DNA of 42,747 bases from Flavobacterium sp. UBA5153 (GTDB lineage: Bacteria; Bacteroidota; Bacteroidia; Flavobacteriales; Flavobacteriaceae): contig DHXP01000026.1 in NCBI GenBank assembly GCA_002413745.1, forward strand, positions 1-42,747. Direction: 5' to 3'. The notes under the pieces are model-generated. The model was given only the letters and a program-made list of their open reading frames with translations, was not told the DNA's origin and searched no databases. Positions within the stretch are counted from its first letter, which is position 1. Each line of letters starts with the position of its first letter. The position numbers and the translations under genes are program-made. This document shows positions 30,910 through 41,055 of the stretch, piece after piece.

Positions 30910-33900
30910 TGGAATTGGAGCAATTAACTGCGGCTTTAAAAGCCCACGATTTAGAATTGGTAATTGGACTGGAAACACACGTTCGATTGAATACCAAAAC
31001 CAAGTTGTTTTGTTCTTGTCCAAATCAAGAAATAGAAACACCTAACGAAAATATATGTTCGGTTTGTACGGGACAAATGGGCGTTTTACCCGCCTTAAAT
31101 AAAGAAGCAATTATAAAAGCTATTTATTTTGGAAAAGCCGTGGGTTCGTCATTTAGTAATGAAGTAATATCTTGGGATCGAAAACATTACGAATATCCAG
31201 ACAATCCAAAAAATATACAAATAACGCAATTTCACAATCCGATAATTCCTGACGGACACGTATCTTGTTACCGAAATGATGGCTCTCAATTTACCGTAAA
31301 TTTAACACAGGTTCATATTGAAGAAGATGCTGCAAAATTGGTGCATGAAAAGAAGATTTCGTTAGTCGATTTTAACAAAGCAGGTGTGCCATTGATTGAA
31401 ATTGTTACGGAGCCTTGTATCAGAAATATTGAAGATGCTTCAACCTATGCACAATACATTCATCGTATCGTTCAAAACATAGGAATCTCTGAAGCGAATC
31501 TTGAAAAAGGAGAATTTAAATCGGATGTTTCTGTGTCTTTACGCAAAAAACATAGTTACGAATTAAACCCAAGAACTGAAATCAAAAACTTGAACTCGTT
31601 TAAGTTTATGGTCGAAGCTTTGAAAGAAGAGGTGGAAAAACAGTTCAATTATTTTATTGAGCATAAAGAGTTTAGACCGGATCAAACTACGGTTTTGTGG
31701 GATGCTGATTTAAAGCAAACCAAAGTAATGCGTAAAAAAGAATTTGAAGCGGATTATCGTTTTATTTCTGAGCCAGATTTGCCTTTTGTAAATATTAAAG
31801 CTGAAATTGAAGCGATTAAAGTGGATACAAGCGCATTACCATACGCTGTTGAATCTATTTTGATTAGCGGTGGCGTTTTGCCACAAGATGCCAAATTTTT
31901 CACGGCAGATAAGTTGCGTTCGCAAACATTTGTAGAAATAAATAACGAAATTAAAGATCCTTCGTTTGTGGCTAAAACGTTGGCAAACAATATAAAGGCC
32001 GAAGATTACGCTGAAATCCATAGTATTGCCCATTTAACCGATATTTTCAAATTATTTAAAGCCGAAAAAATCACTGCTGTTTTAGTTCAAAATGCGATAA
32101 CAGCTTATTTAAAAGATCGAACTTTTGACTACAACAAATACTTTGAAGAAAATACCATTTCAGAAGAAAAAATTCAAGAAGTTATTGCTAAAATAATTTC
32201 AGAAAATGAAGCTGTTGCCAATGATATTAAAGCAGGAGACCAAGGAAAAGCGGGTATTTTAGTTGGAAAGGTTTTAGGTGTTATTGGAAAAGGAGCGAAT
32301 GGAAAAGTAATTCGTCATATTATTTTAGATAAATTAGGAGCTGCTGCTGTTTTAGAAAAGGAGCAAGCCTCTGAAAAAGTTTCGAAAGAAACAATTGTTG
32401 AGAATAAAGAAAGTCAAGAAGAATCGCTTCCTGAAATTCCTATTATTATAAAAGATACGTATAGAACACATAAAATTTCGCAATTATCAGATTCAACTAT
32501 CCAAGAAGAAGTGATATTGTCTGGATGGGTTGCCAGTGTGCGTGACCACGGTGAATTGATGTTTATAGATTTACGAGATTCCAGTTATGAGATTTTTCAA
32601 GTACGTATCAGTAGAGAATCATTTCCTAATATTGATGAGTTAGTGAAATTAAAACCGGAATCGGTAATTTCGGTAACTGGGATTGTAGTTGGACGTAATG
32701 AAGATGATTATAATGCAGGTTTGCGTACTGGTAAAATTGAATTGGAAACTTCGGTATTAGAGATTTTAAATTTGTCTAAAACATTGCCTTTTGAAATCAA
32801 AAGAGCTGCAAAAACGAACGAAGCAGTTCGTTTTCAATACAAGTTTTTAGATCACAGAAATGAAGAAGTAAGAAGAGCCATTATAAACCGTCATAAAGTA
32901 ATTAAATTATTGCGTGACATTTTAGATACGGAAGAATTTTTAGAAATTGAAACACCAATTTTAAGTGCGGGAACCGATGAAGGAGCGCGTGAATTTATTG
33001 TTCCTACACGTAAGCAAGCAGGTTTCTTTTATACGCTTCCACAAGCGCCTCAACAGTTCAAACAGATGTTGATGGTGAGTGGTTATGAAAAGTATTTCCA
33101 AATTGCACGTTGTTTTAGAGATGAAGATTCTCGGGGAGATCGTCAACCAGAGTTTACACAATTGGATTTAGAAATGGCCTACGCAAGTATGCAACAAATT
33201 ATAGATTTAAACACAAAAATGTTTAATGAAGTAGTGAAGAAAATATACGGCAACAAATGGATTTTGCGTCCCTTTGAAGTGATTACCTATAAAGACGCAA
33301 TGGATTTCTATGGTTGTGACAGACCTGATTTGCGATACGGCTTACGAATGCAAGACATTACAGATATTGTAAAAGACACCACTTTCCAGGTATTTAGTAA
33401 GCCTATTGAAGAGGGTGGAATTGTAAAATGTATCAAGGTTTCGGCTAAAGAGCAAGGAAACAAGCGTATGTCTAAAGGTCAAATCGAAAACCTTACCGCT
33501 ATTGCTCAACAGCACGGTTTAGGTGGATTGGCTTATATTATTGTAAATGAAGACGAATTACAATCACCAATTATTAAGTTTTTAGGTGAAGATATTGCCG
33601 CAGGAATTATCAAAGTAACCAATGCGCAAGTAGGTGATATTGTATTCTTTTCAGCAGCAGATTACGCAACGGCAAACAAAGCTTTAGACGCTGTTAGACA
33701 AGAAATGGGTAAAATATTGCACTTAATTAATCCGAAGGAATTACGTCCGGCTTGGGTAATTGATTTTCCAATGTTTGAAAAAACGGATGAAGGAAGATGG
33801 ACATTTACACACAATCCTTTCTCTATGCCAGCTATTTACGATTTGCAAAAGCATATGAATGGTGTTGAAGAAGAAATAGGAACAATTATCGCGCAACAAT

Positions 33901-34241
33901 ACGATATAATTTTAAATGGTTACGAAATTGGAGGAGGATCTGTTCGAGCACATAAATCGGAGATTCTGGAAGCGACTTATAGAAATATGGGTTACAACAA
34001 AGAAGAAATGATGAAGAGTGTGGGAACGATGTACAAAGCTTTTCAATACGGTGCACCGCCACACGGAGGAATTGCTTGGGGAATTGACCGTTTGATGATG
34101 ATTTTAGAGAAAAAAGGATCCATTAGAGAAGTAATGGCTTTCCCAAAAACGGGTTCTAGCGAAGATTTATTATTTGGAGCACCATCTCTTTTATCGGATA
34201 AAAAGGTAGAAGAAATGAATGTGAGGATTATGAGAAAATAG
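30909..34241 (+). CDS. GatB fused to bacterial-type aspartyl-tRNA synthetase
   Basis: This 1110-residue fusion joins two normally separate proteins. Residues 1-~485 are a whole GatB: IGLETHVRLNTKTKLFC, a four-Cys zinc site (CSCP and CSVC), the kinase-like core (DFNKAGVPLIEIVTEP, RTEIKNLNSF), and the YqeY tail domain (QGKAGILVGKVLGVIGKGAN). A Glu/Lys-rich linker spans ~486-515. From residue 516 there is a bacterial AspRS: the anticodon-binding OB fold (GWVASVRDHGELMFIDLRD), class II motif 1, motif 2 (FRDEDSRGDRQPEFTQLDLE), the GAD insertion and motif 3 (GGIAWGIDRLMMIL). His547 occupies the position that in studied AspRS marks a non-discriminating enzyme. The product probably mischarges tRNA(Asn) with Asp and amidates it on the same chain. 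A strong hairpin follows. Confidence 0.95.
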   Translation: MELEQLTAALKAHDLELVIGLETHVRLNTKTKLFCSCPNQEIETPNENICSVCTGQMGVLPALNKEAIIKAIYFGKAVGSSFSNEVISWDRKHYEYPDNPKNIQITQFHNPIIPDGHVSCYRNDGSQFTVNLTQVHIEEDAAKLVHEKKISLVDFNKAGVPLIEIVTEPCIRNIEDASTYAQYIHRIVQNIGISEANLEKGEFKSDVSVSLRKKHSYELNPRTEIKNLNSFKFMVEALKEEVEKQFNYFIEHKEFRPDQTTVLWDADLKQTKVMRKKEFEADYRFISEPDLPFVNIKAEIEAIKVDTSALPYAVESILISGGVLPQDAKFFTADKLRSQTFVEINNEIKDPSFVAKTLANNIKAEDYAEIHSIAHLTDIFKLFKAEKITAVLVQNAITAYLKDRTFDYNKYFEENTISEEKIQEVIAKIISENEAVANDIKAGDQGKAGILVGKVLGVIGKGANGKVIRHIILDKLGAAAVLEKEQASEKVSKETIVENKESQEESLPEIPIIIKDTYRTHKISQLSDSTIQEEVILSGWVASVRDHGELMFIDLRDSSYEIFQVRISRESFPNIDELVKLKPESVISVTGIVVGRNEDDYNAGLRTGKIELETSVLEILNLSKTLPFEIKRAAKTNEAVRFQYKFLDHRNEEVRRAIINRHKVIKLLRDILDTEEFLEIETPILSAGTDEGAREFIVPTRKQAGFFYTLPQAPQQFKQMLMVSGYEKYFQIARCFRDEDSRGDRQPEFTQLDLEMAYASMQQIIDLNTKMFNEVVKKIYGNKWILRPFEVITYKDAMDFYGCDRPDLRYGLRMQDITDIVKDTTFQVFSKPIEEGGIVKCIKVSAKEQGNKRMSKGQIENLTAIAQQHGLGGLAYIIVNEDELQSPIIKFLGEDIAAGIIKVTNAQVGDIVFFSAADYATANKALDAVRQEMGKILHLINPKELRPAWVIDFPMFEKTDEGRWTFTHNPFSMPAIYDLQKHMNGVEEEIGTIIAQQYDIILNGYEIGGGSVRAHKSEILEATYRNMGYNKEEMMKSVGTMYKAFQYGAPPHGGIAWGIDRLMMILEKKGSIREVMAFPKTGSSEDLLFGAPSLLSDKKVEEMNVRIMRK

Positions 34242-34296
34242 GGTTTGTTCAATTTCAATGGCAAAATAAAAAAATAATTGAAATTGTTTAATTTTT

Positions 34297-34346
34297 CAAA
34301 TTTCCAAAACTGCATTTTAAATGGTTGTTTTGGAAATTTGTCTTTT
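34297..34346 (+). terminator. Terminator after the gatB-aspS fusion
   Basis: A perfect 14-bp stem (CAAATTTCCAAAAC with GTTTTGGAAATTTG, 34297-34310 and 34327-34340) encloses a 16-nt loop that is itself partly self-complementary. It is followed by TCTTTT. Confidence 0.75.
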
Positions 34347-34438
34347 ATACTAGTTTTTTAGAAATTGATTTTTGGTATTGAAATTATAGTTCTTTTTTAA
34401 CCTAGTTTTTCATTTATATTCTATCGCAATTGATTTTT

Positions 34439-34506
34439 GAAATTGCCATTGAAATTGCCATTGAAATTGCCATTGAAATTACTATTGAAATTACTATTGA
34501 AATTGA
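34439..34506 (+). repeat. 12-bp tandem repeat array upstream of gyrB
   Basis: It has three copies of GAAATTGCCATT, two of GAAATTACTATT, and a partial sixth (GAAATTGA). An inverted copy of the same motif (caatttcaatggcaa) lies at about 34249-34263. Together with the terminator this accounts for most of the 375-bp gap before gyrB. Confidence 0.95.
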
Positions 34507-34571
34507 CTTTTTTTGTTAATAACTTACCAACTTAAAACACAATTTTAGCTATAAAATGGTATGTGTTTTCA

Positions 34572-34579
34572 TATATTTG
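34572..34579 (+). promoter_or_regulatory. Candidate -7 box TATATTTG for gyrB
   Basis: It is a perfect TAnnTTTG match, followed by C, 37 bp upstream of the gyrB ATG. No TTG at the proper upstream distance. Confidence 0.45.
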
Positions 34580-34610
34580 CTTGTTATACAAAAAATACAT
34601 TTTAGAATAA

Positions 34611-36557
<1,947 letters not shown>

Positions 36558-36590
36558 ATCAATTAATCAGTTGAAGCAGTAAACAAATTA

Positions 36591-36628
36591 ACCCTAGTCT
36601 TCTCCTTTGGAGAGGGCTGGGGAGAGGA
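36591..36628 (+). repeat. CTCCTTTGGAGAGG...TGGGGAGAGG repeat element between gyrB and mdh
   Basis: The DNA accctagtcttctcctttgg continues with agagggctggggagagg, where CTCCTTTGGAG is itself palindromic. Related elements lie at 23804-23835 and 23885-23934. This type of spacer element is, to my knowledge, common in Flavobacterium genomes. Confidence 0.75.
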
Positions 36629-36661
36629 TAAAAAACATCAACGAATTAAAAAAAATAAAAA

Positions 36662-37597
36662 ATGAAAGTTACAATTGTAGGAGCAGGGAATGTGGGAGCA
36701 TCTTGTGCAGATTCAATTTCTTATAGAGGAATTGCAAGTGAAGTAGTATTATTGGACATTAAAGAAGGTTTCGCCGAAGGTAAGGCGATGGATATTTCTC
36801 AATGTGCCACTAATACAGGTTTTAATACCAAGGTAACAGGTGTTACCAATGATTATTCAAAAACAGCCAATAGCGATGTGGTTGTAATTACGTCTGGAAT
36901 TCCAAGAAAACCTGGAATGACGCGTGAAGAATTAATAGGTATCAATGCAGGAATTGTAAAAACGGTTGTCGAAAATGTTTTGGCACATTCGCCAGAAGCC
37001 ATTATCGTGATAGTTTCAAATCCTATGGATACGATGACTTATCTAGCGTTAAAAACTACAGGTTTGCCAAAAAACAGAATTATAGGAATGGGTGGAGCAC
37101 TTGACAGTTCCCGTTTCAGATATTATTTGTCAAAAGCATTAGACAAACCCTCAAACGATGTTTCGGCAATGGTTATTGGCGGTCACGGAGATACTACGAT
37201 GATTCCGTTGACAAGATTGGCTTCTTATAATGGTATTCCGGTTTCTGAATTTCTTTCAGAAGAAGAATTAGCTAAAGTTGCTGCTGATACAATGGTTGGT
37301 GGAGCTACATTAACTGGACTTTTAGGAACATCGGCTTGGTATGCTCCGGGAGCTTCGGTAGCGTATCTAGTGGACAGTATCCTAAATGACCAAAAGAAAA
37401 TGATTGCTTGTTCTGTAATGTTGGAAGGTGAGTACGGACAAAACGATATTTGCATTGGTGTTCCATGTATTATAGGTAAAAACGGAATCGAACAAATTCT
37501 TGATATTAAATTAAGCGATACTGAAAAAGAAGCTTTTGCTAAAAGTGCAGTGGCAGTTCGAAATATGAATGCTGATCTGAAATCAGTTTTAGCATAA
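36662..37597 (+). CDS. mdh: Malate dehydrogenase (LDH-like type)
   Basis: This enzyme interconverts malate and oxaloacetate with NAD in the TCA cycle. The 311-residue protein has the Rossmann start KVTIVGAGNVGASCADSI, the SGIPRKPGMTREEL loop with the substrate Arg of malate dehydrogenases, VSNPMDTMTYLA, and the catalytic IGGHGDTTMIPLTR with His. The length and the motifs match the LDH-like bacterial Mdh of Bacteroidota. A terminator 22 bp downstream closes the unit. It may be read with gyrB or from a nearby promoter, and none was clear. Confidence 0.97.
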   Translation: MKVTIVGAGNVGASCADSISYRGIASEVVLLDIKEGFAEGKAMDISQCATNTGFNTKVTGVTNDYSKTANSDVVVITSGIPRKPGMTREELIGINAGIVKTVVENVLAHSPEAIIVIVSNPMDTMTYLALKTTGLPKNRIIGMGGALDSSRFRYYLSKALDKPSNDVSAMVIGGHGDTTMIPLTRLASYNGIPVSEFLSEEELAKVAADTMVGGATLTGLLGTSAWYAPGASVAYLVDSILNDQKKMIACSVMLEGEYGQNDICIGVPCIIGKNGIEQILDIKLSDTEKEAFAKSAVAVRNMNADLKSVLA

Positions 37598-37618
37598 TAA
37601 TTTAGGTATAAAATAAAG

Positions 37619-37646
37619 AAGACTGCATAATTGCAGTCTTTTTTTT
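37619..37646 (+). terminator. Rho-independent terminator after mdh
   Basis: AAGACTGCA and TGCAGTCTT form a perfect 9-bp stem with a 4-nt loop, followed by a T run. Confidence 0.92.
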
Positions 37647-37666
37647 GACATTAATCAATAAATAAA

Positions 37667-37697
37667 TTGGTTAATCTTTGCGTTAATTATATATTTG
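37667..37697 (+). promoter_or_regulatory. Promoter candidate for secDF
   Basis: TTG at 37667-37669 and TATATTTG at 37690-37697 (perfect TAnnTTTG) are 20 bp apart, fitting the Bacteroidota promoter model. The start site would be near 37704, giving a leader of about 115 nt before the ATG at 37821. Confidence 0.6.
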
Positions 37698-37820
37698 CTC
37701 GGTTTAAAAAAGATGATGTAATTCATAACGGTTTATTTTTCAACAAAAATGGATGTTATGGCTTATTTTATAAGGGTTGAAACAAAAATAAATACAATAA
37801 ATAATTAATTTTTAGTAATA

Positions 37821-40793
37821 ATGCAGAATAAAGGACTTATTAAATTTTTCGCAATTCTATTTGCATTGGTAAGCGTTTACCAACTTTCGTTCACTTTCGT
37901 TTCAAGTAAAATAAAAAGCGATGCAAAATCTTTTGCTGGTGGAAATCCTGAAAAAGAAGTAAAATATTTAGATTCCATTGGTAAAGAAAATGTTTTCAAT
38001 CTTGGATTTACCAATTTTACTTTCAATGAAGTAAAAGACAAACAAATCAACAAAGGTCTTGACTTAGAAGGTGGTATCAATGTAATACTGCAAATATCGG
38101 TAAAAGATGTTTTAAAAGGATTATCCAATAATTCTAAAAACCCGGTTTTTAATAAATCTTTGGCCGATGCAACCGCAAATCAAAAAGGAAATCAAACGTA
38201 TATCGATGCTTTTTTCGAAGCTTTTGAAGCTAATTCAAAAGGAAACGTAAAACTGGCTTCGCCTGATATTTTTGCCAACAGAACTTTGCAAGGTGAAGGT
38301 GGAATTGATTTTCAAATGACCGATGCTCAAGCGCAAAAAGTAATTCGTAAAAAAGTAGATGAATCAGTTGATAGTGCTTTTGGAGTTTTAAGAAAACGTA
38401 TAGATCAATTTGGTGTAACTCAACCTAATATTCAAAAATTAGGAAATTCAGGTCAAATTCTTGTTGAACTTCCTGGCGCAAAAGATGTGGATCGTGCTAA
38501 AAAATTATTATCAAGCACAGCTCAATTGCAATTTTGGGAAACCTACAAAATAGATGAAATGGGTAACTTTTTAATGGCTGCAAACGAGGCATTGAAAAAA
38601 ACCGAAATCAAAACTCCAGAAGTTAAAACGGTTGTAAAAGATACTTTAAGTGCTTTATTAACAGATAAAAAAGACACAACTTCTGCCAAAAAAGGAAATA
38701 ATCCTATACTTGATAAAATTATTCAACAAGGTGGTGGACCAGTTTTGGGACTTTTCTCTCCAAAAGATACTGCCGTTGTCGGTGGTTATTTAAGAAGAGC
38801 AGACATCAGAATTTTATTGACGCCAGACCAGCATTATGCAAAATTTGTTTGGGGAAAACCAACTACTCTTAAAGATATAAAAGGAAAAGATATCGATGCG
38901 GTTGAATTATATGCTTTAAAAGGAAATAGAGACAATGTAGCCGCCATGAGTGGTGGTGTGGTAACCGATGCCAAAGATTCATTCGATCAATCAGGAAAAC
39001 CAGCTGTTACAATGCAAATGAACGGTCAAGGAGCAAAAGCTTGGGAAGAATTGACCGGTAGAGCTTATACACAAAAAAGCAATATCGCTATCGTTCTGGA
39101 CAATATTGTATATTCTGCTCCAGGTGTTTCCAGTGGTCCAATTTCGGGTGGTAGATCAGAAATTTCTGGAACTTTTGATGTTACAGAAACTAAAGATTTA
39201 GCTAACGTATTAAGAGCAGGTAAACTTCCTGCTGCCGCAGATATTGTTCAGTCAGAAGTGGTTGGGCCATCCTTAGGTCAAGAAGCGATTGATAATGGTA
39301 CAACTTCTGCAATTGTTGGGTTGTTATTGGTGTCACTTTGGATGATGGTTTATTACGGAAAAGCGGGTTGGTATGCTAATATAGCATTGGCAGTCAACTT
39401 ATTATTTTTGTTTGGAATCTTGGCAAGTTTAGGTGCGGTACTTACACTGCCTGGTATTGCGGGTATTGTTTTAACAATGGGTACTGCCGTTGATGCGAAT
39501 ATTATTATATATGAAAGGGCAAAAGAGGAACTGCGTTTAGGTAAAACGCTGGAAGAAGCAGTAAAAACTTCCTATAGTTGGAAAGGAGCAATGCGTTCTA
39601 TTATTGATGCCAACGTTACTCACATTTTGACTGGTGGTGTATTATTTATTTTTGGTTCAGGACCAATAAAAGGTTTTGCCACTACTTTGTTAATTGGTAT
39701 TATTACCTCTTTATTTACCTCTATCTTTATTGCAAGAATCTTTATTGATTGGAGCATAAGTAAAAACAAAAAAATATCATTTGTTACCGGATTTTCTAAA
39801 AATTTCTTTACCAATTTCCACTTTGATTTCTTGAGTATCAAAAAATGGACTTATTTATTCTCTGCAATTGTTACAATTGTGAGTATTTATTCATTAGCCA
39901 CAAATGGTTTGGATCAAGGTGTTGATTTTGTTGGTGGTAGAACCTTCCAAGTTCGTTTCGAAAAACCTATTGAAGTTGAAGTAGTAAAGGCAGAATTAGC
40001 AAAAGTACTTGATGGTAGTGCCGAAGTAAAAGTTTTTGGTAAAGACAATCAATTAAAAATTACCACAAAATATAAAGTAAAAGAACACGGAATCCAGGCA
40101 GATCAAGAAGTAAACAAATTGTTATACGATAATTTGAAAAAACACTATTCTGCAGGATTAACTTATGATAGATTTGTGAATTCTTATGAAGGTAAGAAGT
40201 ATGGTATAGTGCAAGCTTCTAAAGTGGGACCAACAGTTGCCGAGGATATTAAAACCAATGCTTATTGGGCAGTTCTTGGAGCAATGCTTATTGTTGGGTT
40301 ATATTTGGTAATTAGTTTCAGAAAATGGCAATACAGTTTAGGGGCGATTGCCGCTGTTATTCACGACGTTATATTCGTATTGGGAATTTACTCATTACTT
40401 TATAAATACATGCCTTTTGGTATGGAAATCGACCAGCACTTTATCGCTGCGATTCTGACAGTTATCGGTTATTCTATGAATGATACCGTAATTGTATTTG
40501 ATAGAGTTCGAGAATTCTTGGACGGTAAAAAAGCAAAAGGTAATTTCAATAGTATAGTAAATCAGTCCATTAACAGTACGATGTCGAGAACCATTAATAC
40601 GTCTTTAACGATGATTATGGTATTGATGATTATGTTTGTTTTTGGTGGTGAGTCTATCCGTGGATTTATCTTCGCGATGCTGATAGGTATTATTGTAGGA
40701 ACTTATTCTTCATTATTTATCGCAACTCCTGTTTTATGTGATACAATGTCAAAAGCGGAACATAAAAGAATTGAAGAAGCGCATAATGCGTAA
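37821..40793 (+). CDS. secDF: Fused protein translocase subunit SecDF
   Basis: This is an inner membrane protein of 990 residues that uses the proton gradient to help SecYEG export proteins. The SecD half (~1-650) has one N-terminal membrane segment, the periplasmic P1 region (NKGLDLEGGINVILQISVKD, then RKRIDQFGVTQPNIQKLG) and five membrane helices containing GTAVDANIIIYERAKEEL with the essential Asp. The SecF half (~675-990) starts SIKKWTYLFSAIVTIVSIYS, has GVDFVGGRTFQVRF, and the helix motif TVIGYSMNDTVIVFDRVREF. Fusion of SecD and SecF is the normal state in Bacteroidota. It sits between two strong terminators, so it is a single-gene unit with its own promoter. Confidence 0.97.
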   Translation: MQNKGLIKFFAILFALVSVYQLSFTFVSSKIKSDAKSFAGGNPEKEVKYLDSIGKENVFNLGFTNFTFNEVKDKQINKGLDLEGGINVILQISVKDVLKGLSNNSKNPVFNKSLADATANQKGNQTYIDAFFEAFEANSKGNVKLASPDIFANRTLQGEGGIDFQMTDAQAQKVIRKKVDESVDSAFGVLRKRIDQFGVTQPNIQKLGNSGQILVELPGAKDVDRAKKLLSSTAQLQFWETYKIDEMGNFLMAANEALKKTEIKTPEVKTVVKDTLSALLTDKKDTTSAKKGNNPILDKIIQQGGGPVLGLFSPKDTAVVGGYLRRADIRILLTPDQHYAKFVWGKPTTLKDIKGKDIDAVELYALKGNRDNVAAMSGGVVTDAKDSFDQSGKPAVTMQMNGQGAKAWEELTGRAYTQKSNIAIVLDNIVYSAPGVSSGPISGGRSEISGTFDVTETKDLANVLRAGKLPAAADIVQSEVVGPSLGQEAIDNGTTSAIVGLLLVSLWMMVYYGKAGWYANIALAVNLLFLFGILASLGAVLTLPGIAGIVLTMGTAVDANIIIYERAKEELRLGKTLEEAVKTSYSWKGAMRSIIDANVTHILTGGVLFIFGSGPIKGFATTLLIGIITSLFTSIFIARIFIDWSISKNKKISFVTGFSKNFFTNFHFDFLSIKKWTYLFSAIVTIVSIYSLATNGLDQGVDFVGGRTFQVRFEKPIEVEVVKAELAKVLDGSAEVKVFGKDNQLKITTKYKVKEHGIQADQEVNKLLYDNLKKHYSAGLTYDRFVNSYEGKKYGIVQASKVGPTVAEDIKTNAYWAVLGAMLIVGLYLVISFRKWQYSLGAIAAVIHDVIFVLGIYSLLYKYMPFGMEIDQHFIAAILTVIGYSMNDTVIVFDRVREFLDGKKAKGNFNSIVNQSINSTMSRTINTSLTMIMVLMIMFVFGGESIRGFIFAMLIGIIVGTYSSLFIATPVLCDTMSKAEHKRIEEAHNA

Positions 40794-40817
40794 CATCATT
40801 TTATTTTAAATATTTAT

Positions 40818-40849
40818 AAAAGACCCGAATTTTATTCGGGTCTTTTTTT
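40818..40849 (+). terminator. Rho-independent terminator after secDF
   Basis: AAAAGACCCGAAT and ATTCGGGTCTTTT form a 13-bp perfect stem with a 3-nt loop and T run. It begins 25 bp after the stop. Confidence 0.93.
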
Positions 40850-41055
40850 ATGCCAGAATTGCGGTTTTATTTCAAGTGGTATATTTTTTTATATTGCCAA
40901 TTCTTTAAAATTCGCATCATCCTATAATAAGTCAATTTTTTTCTGGACTTGACAATAATTAAATAATTAATTTTATTAAAGTTTCAAATTTTATATTTTT
41001 ACTAAATATTGCTATAATTGCCCCCTCGATTTAAAGCAAACTAAAACCTACGAAA

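Noticed and set aside
34439-34506. Iteron-type replication origin next to gyrB
   Set aside because: There is no dnaA or rep gene nor DnaA-box cluster nearby, and the 12-bp units are simple slippage repeats. No support for an origin.
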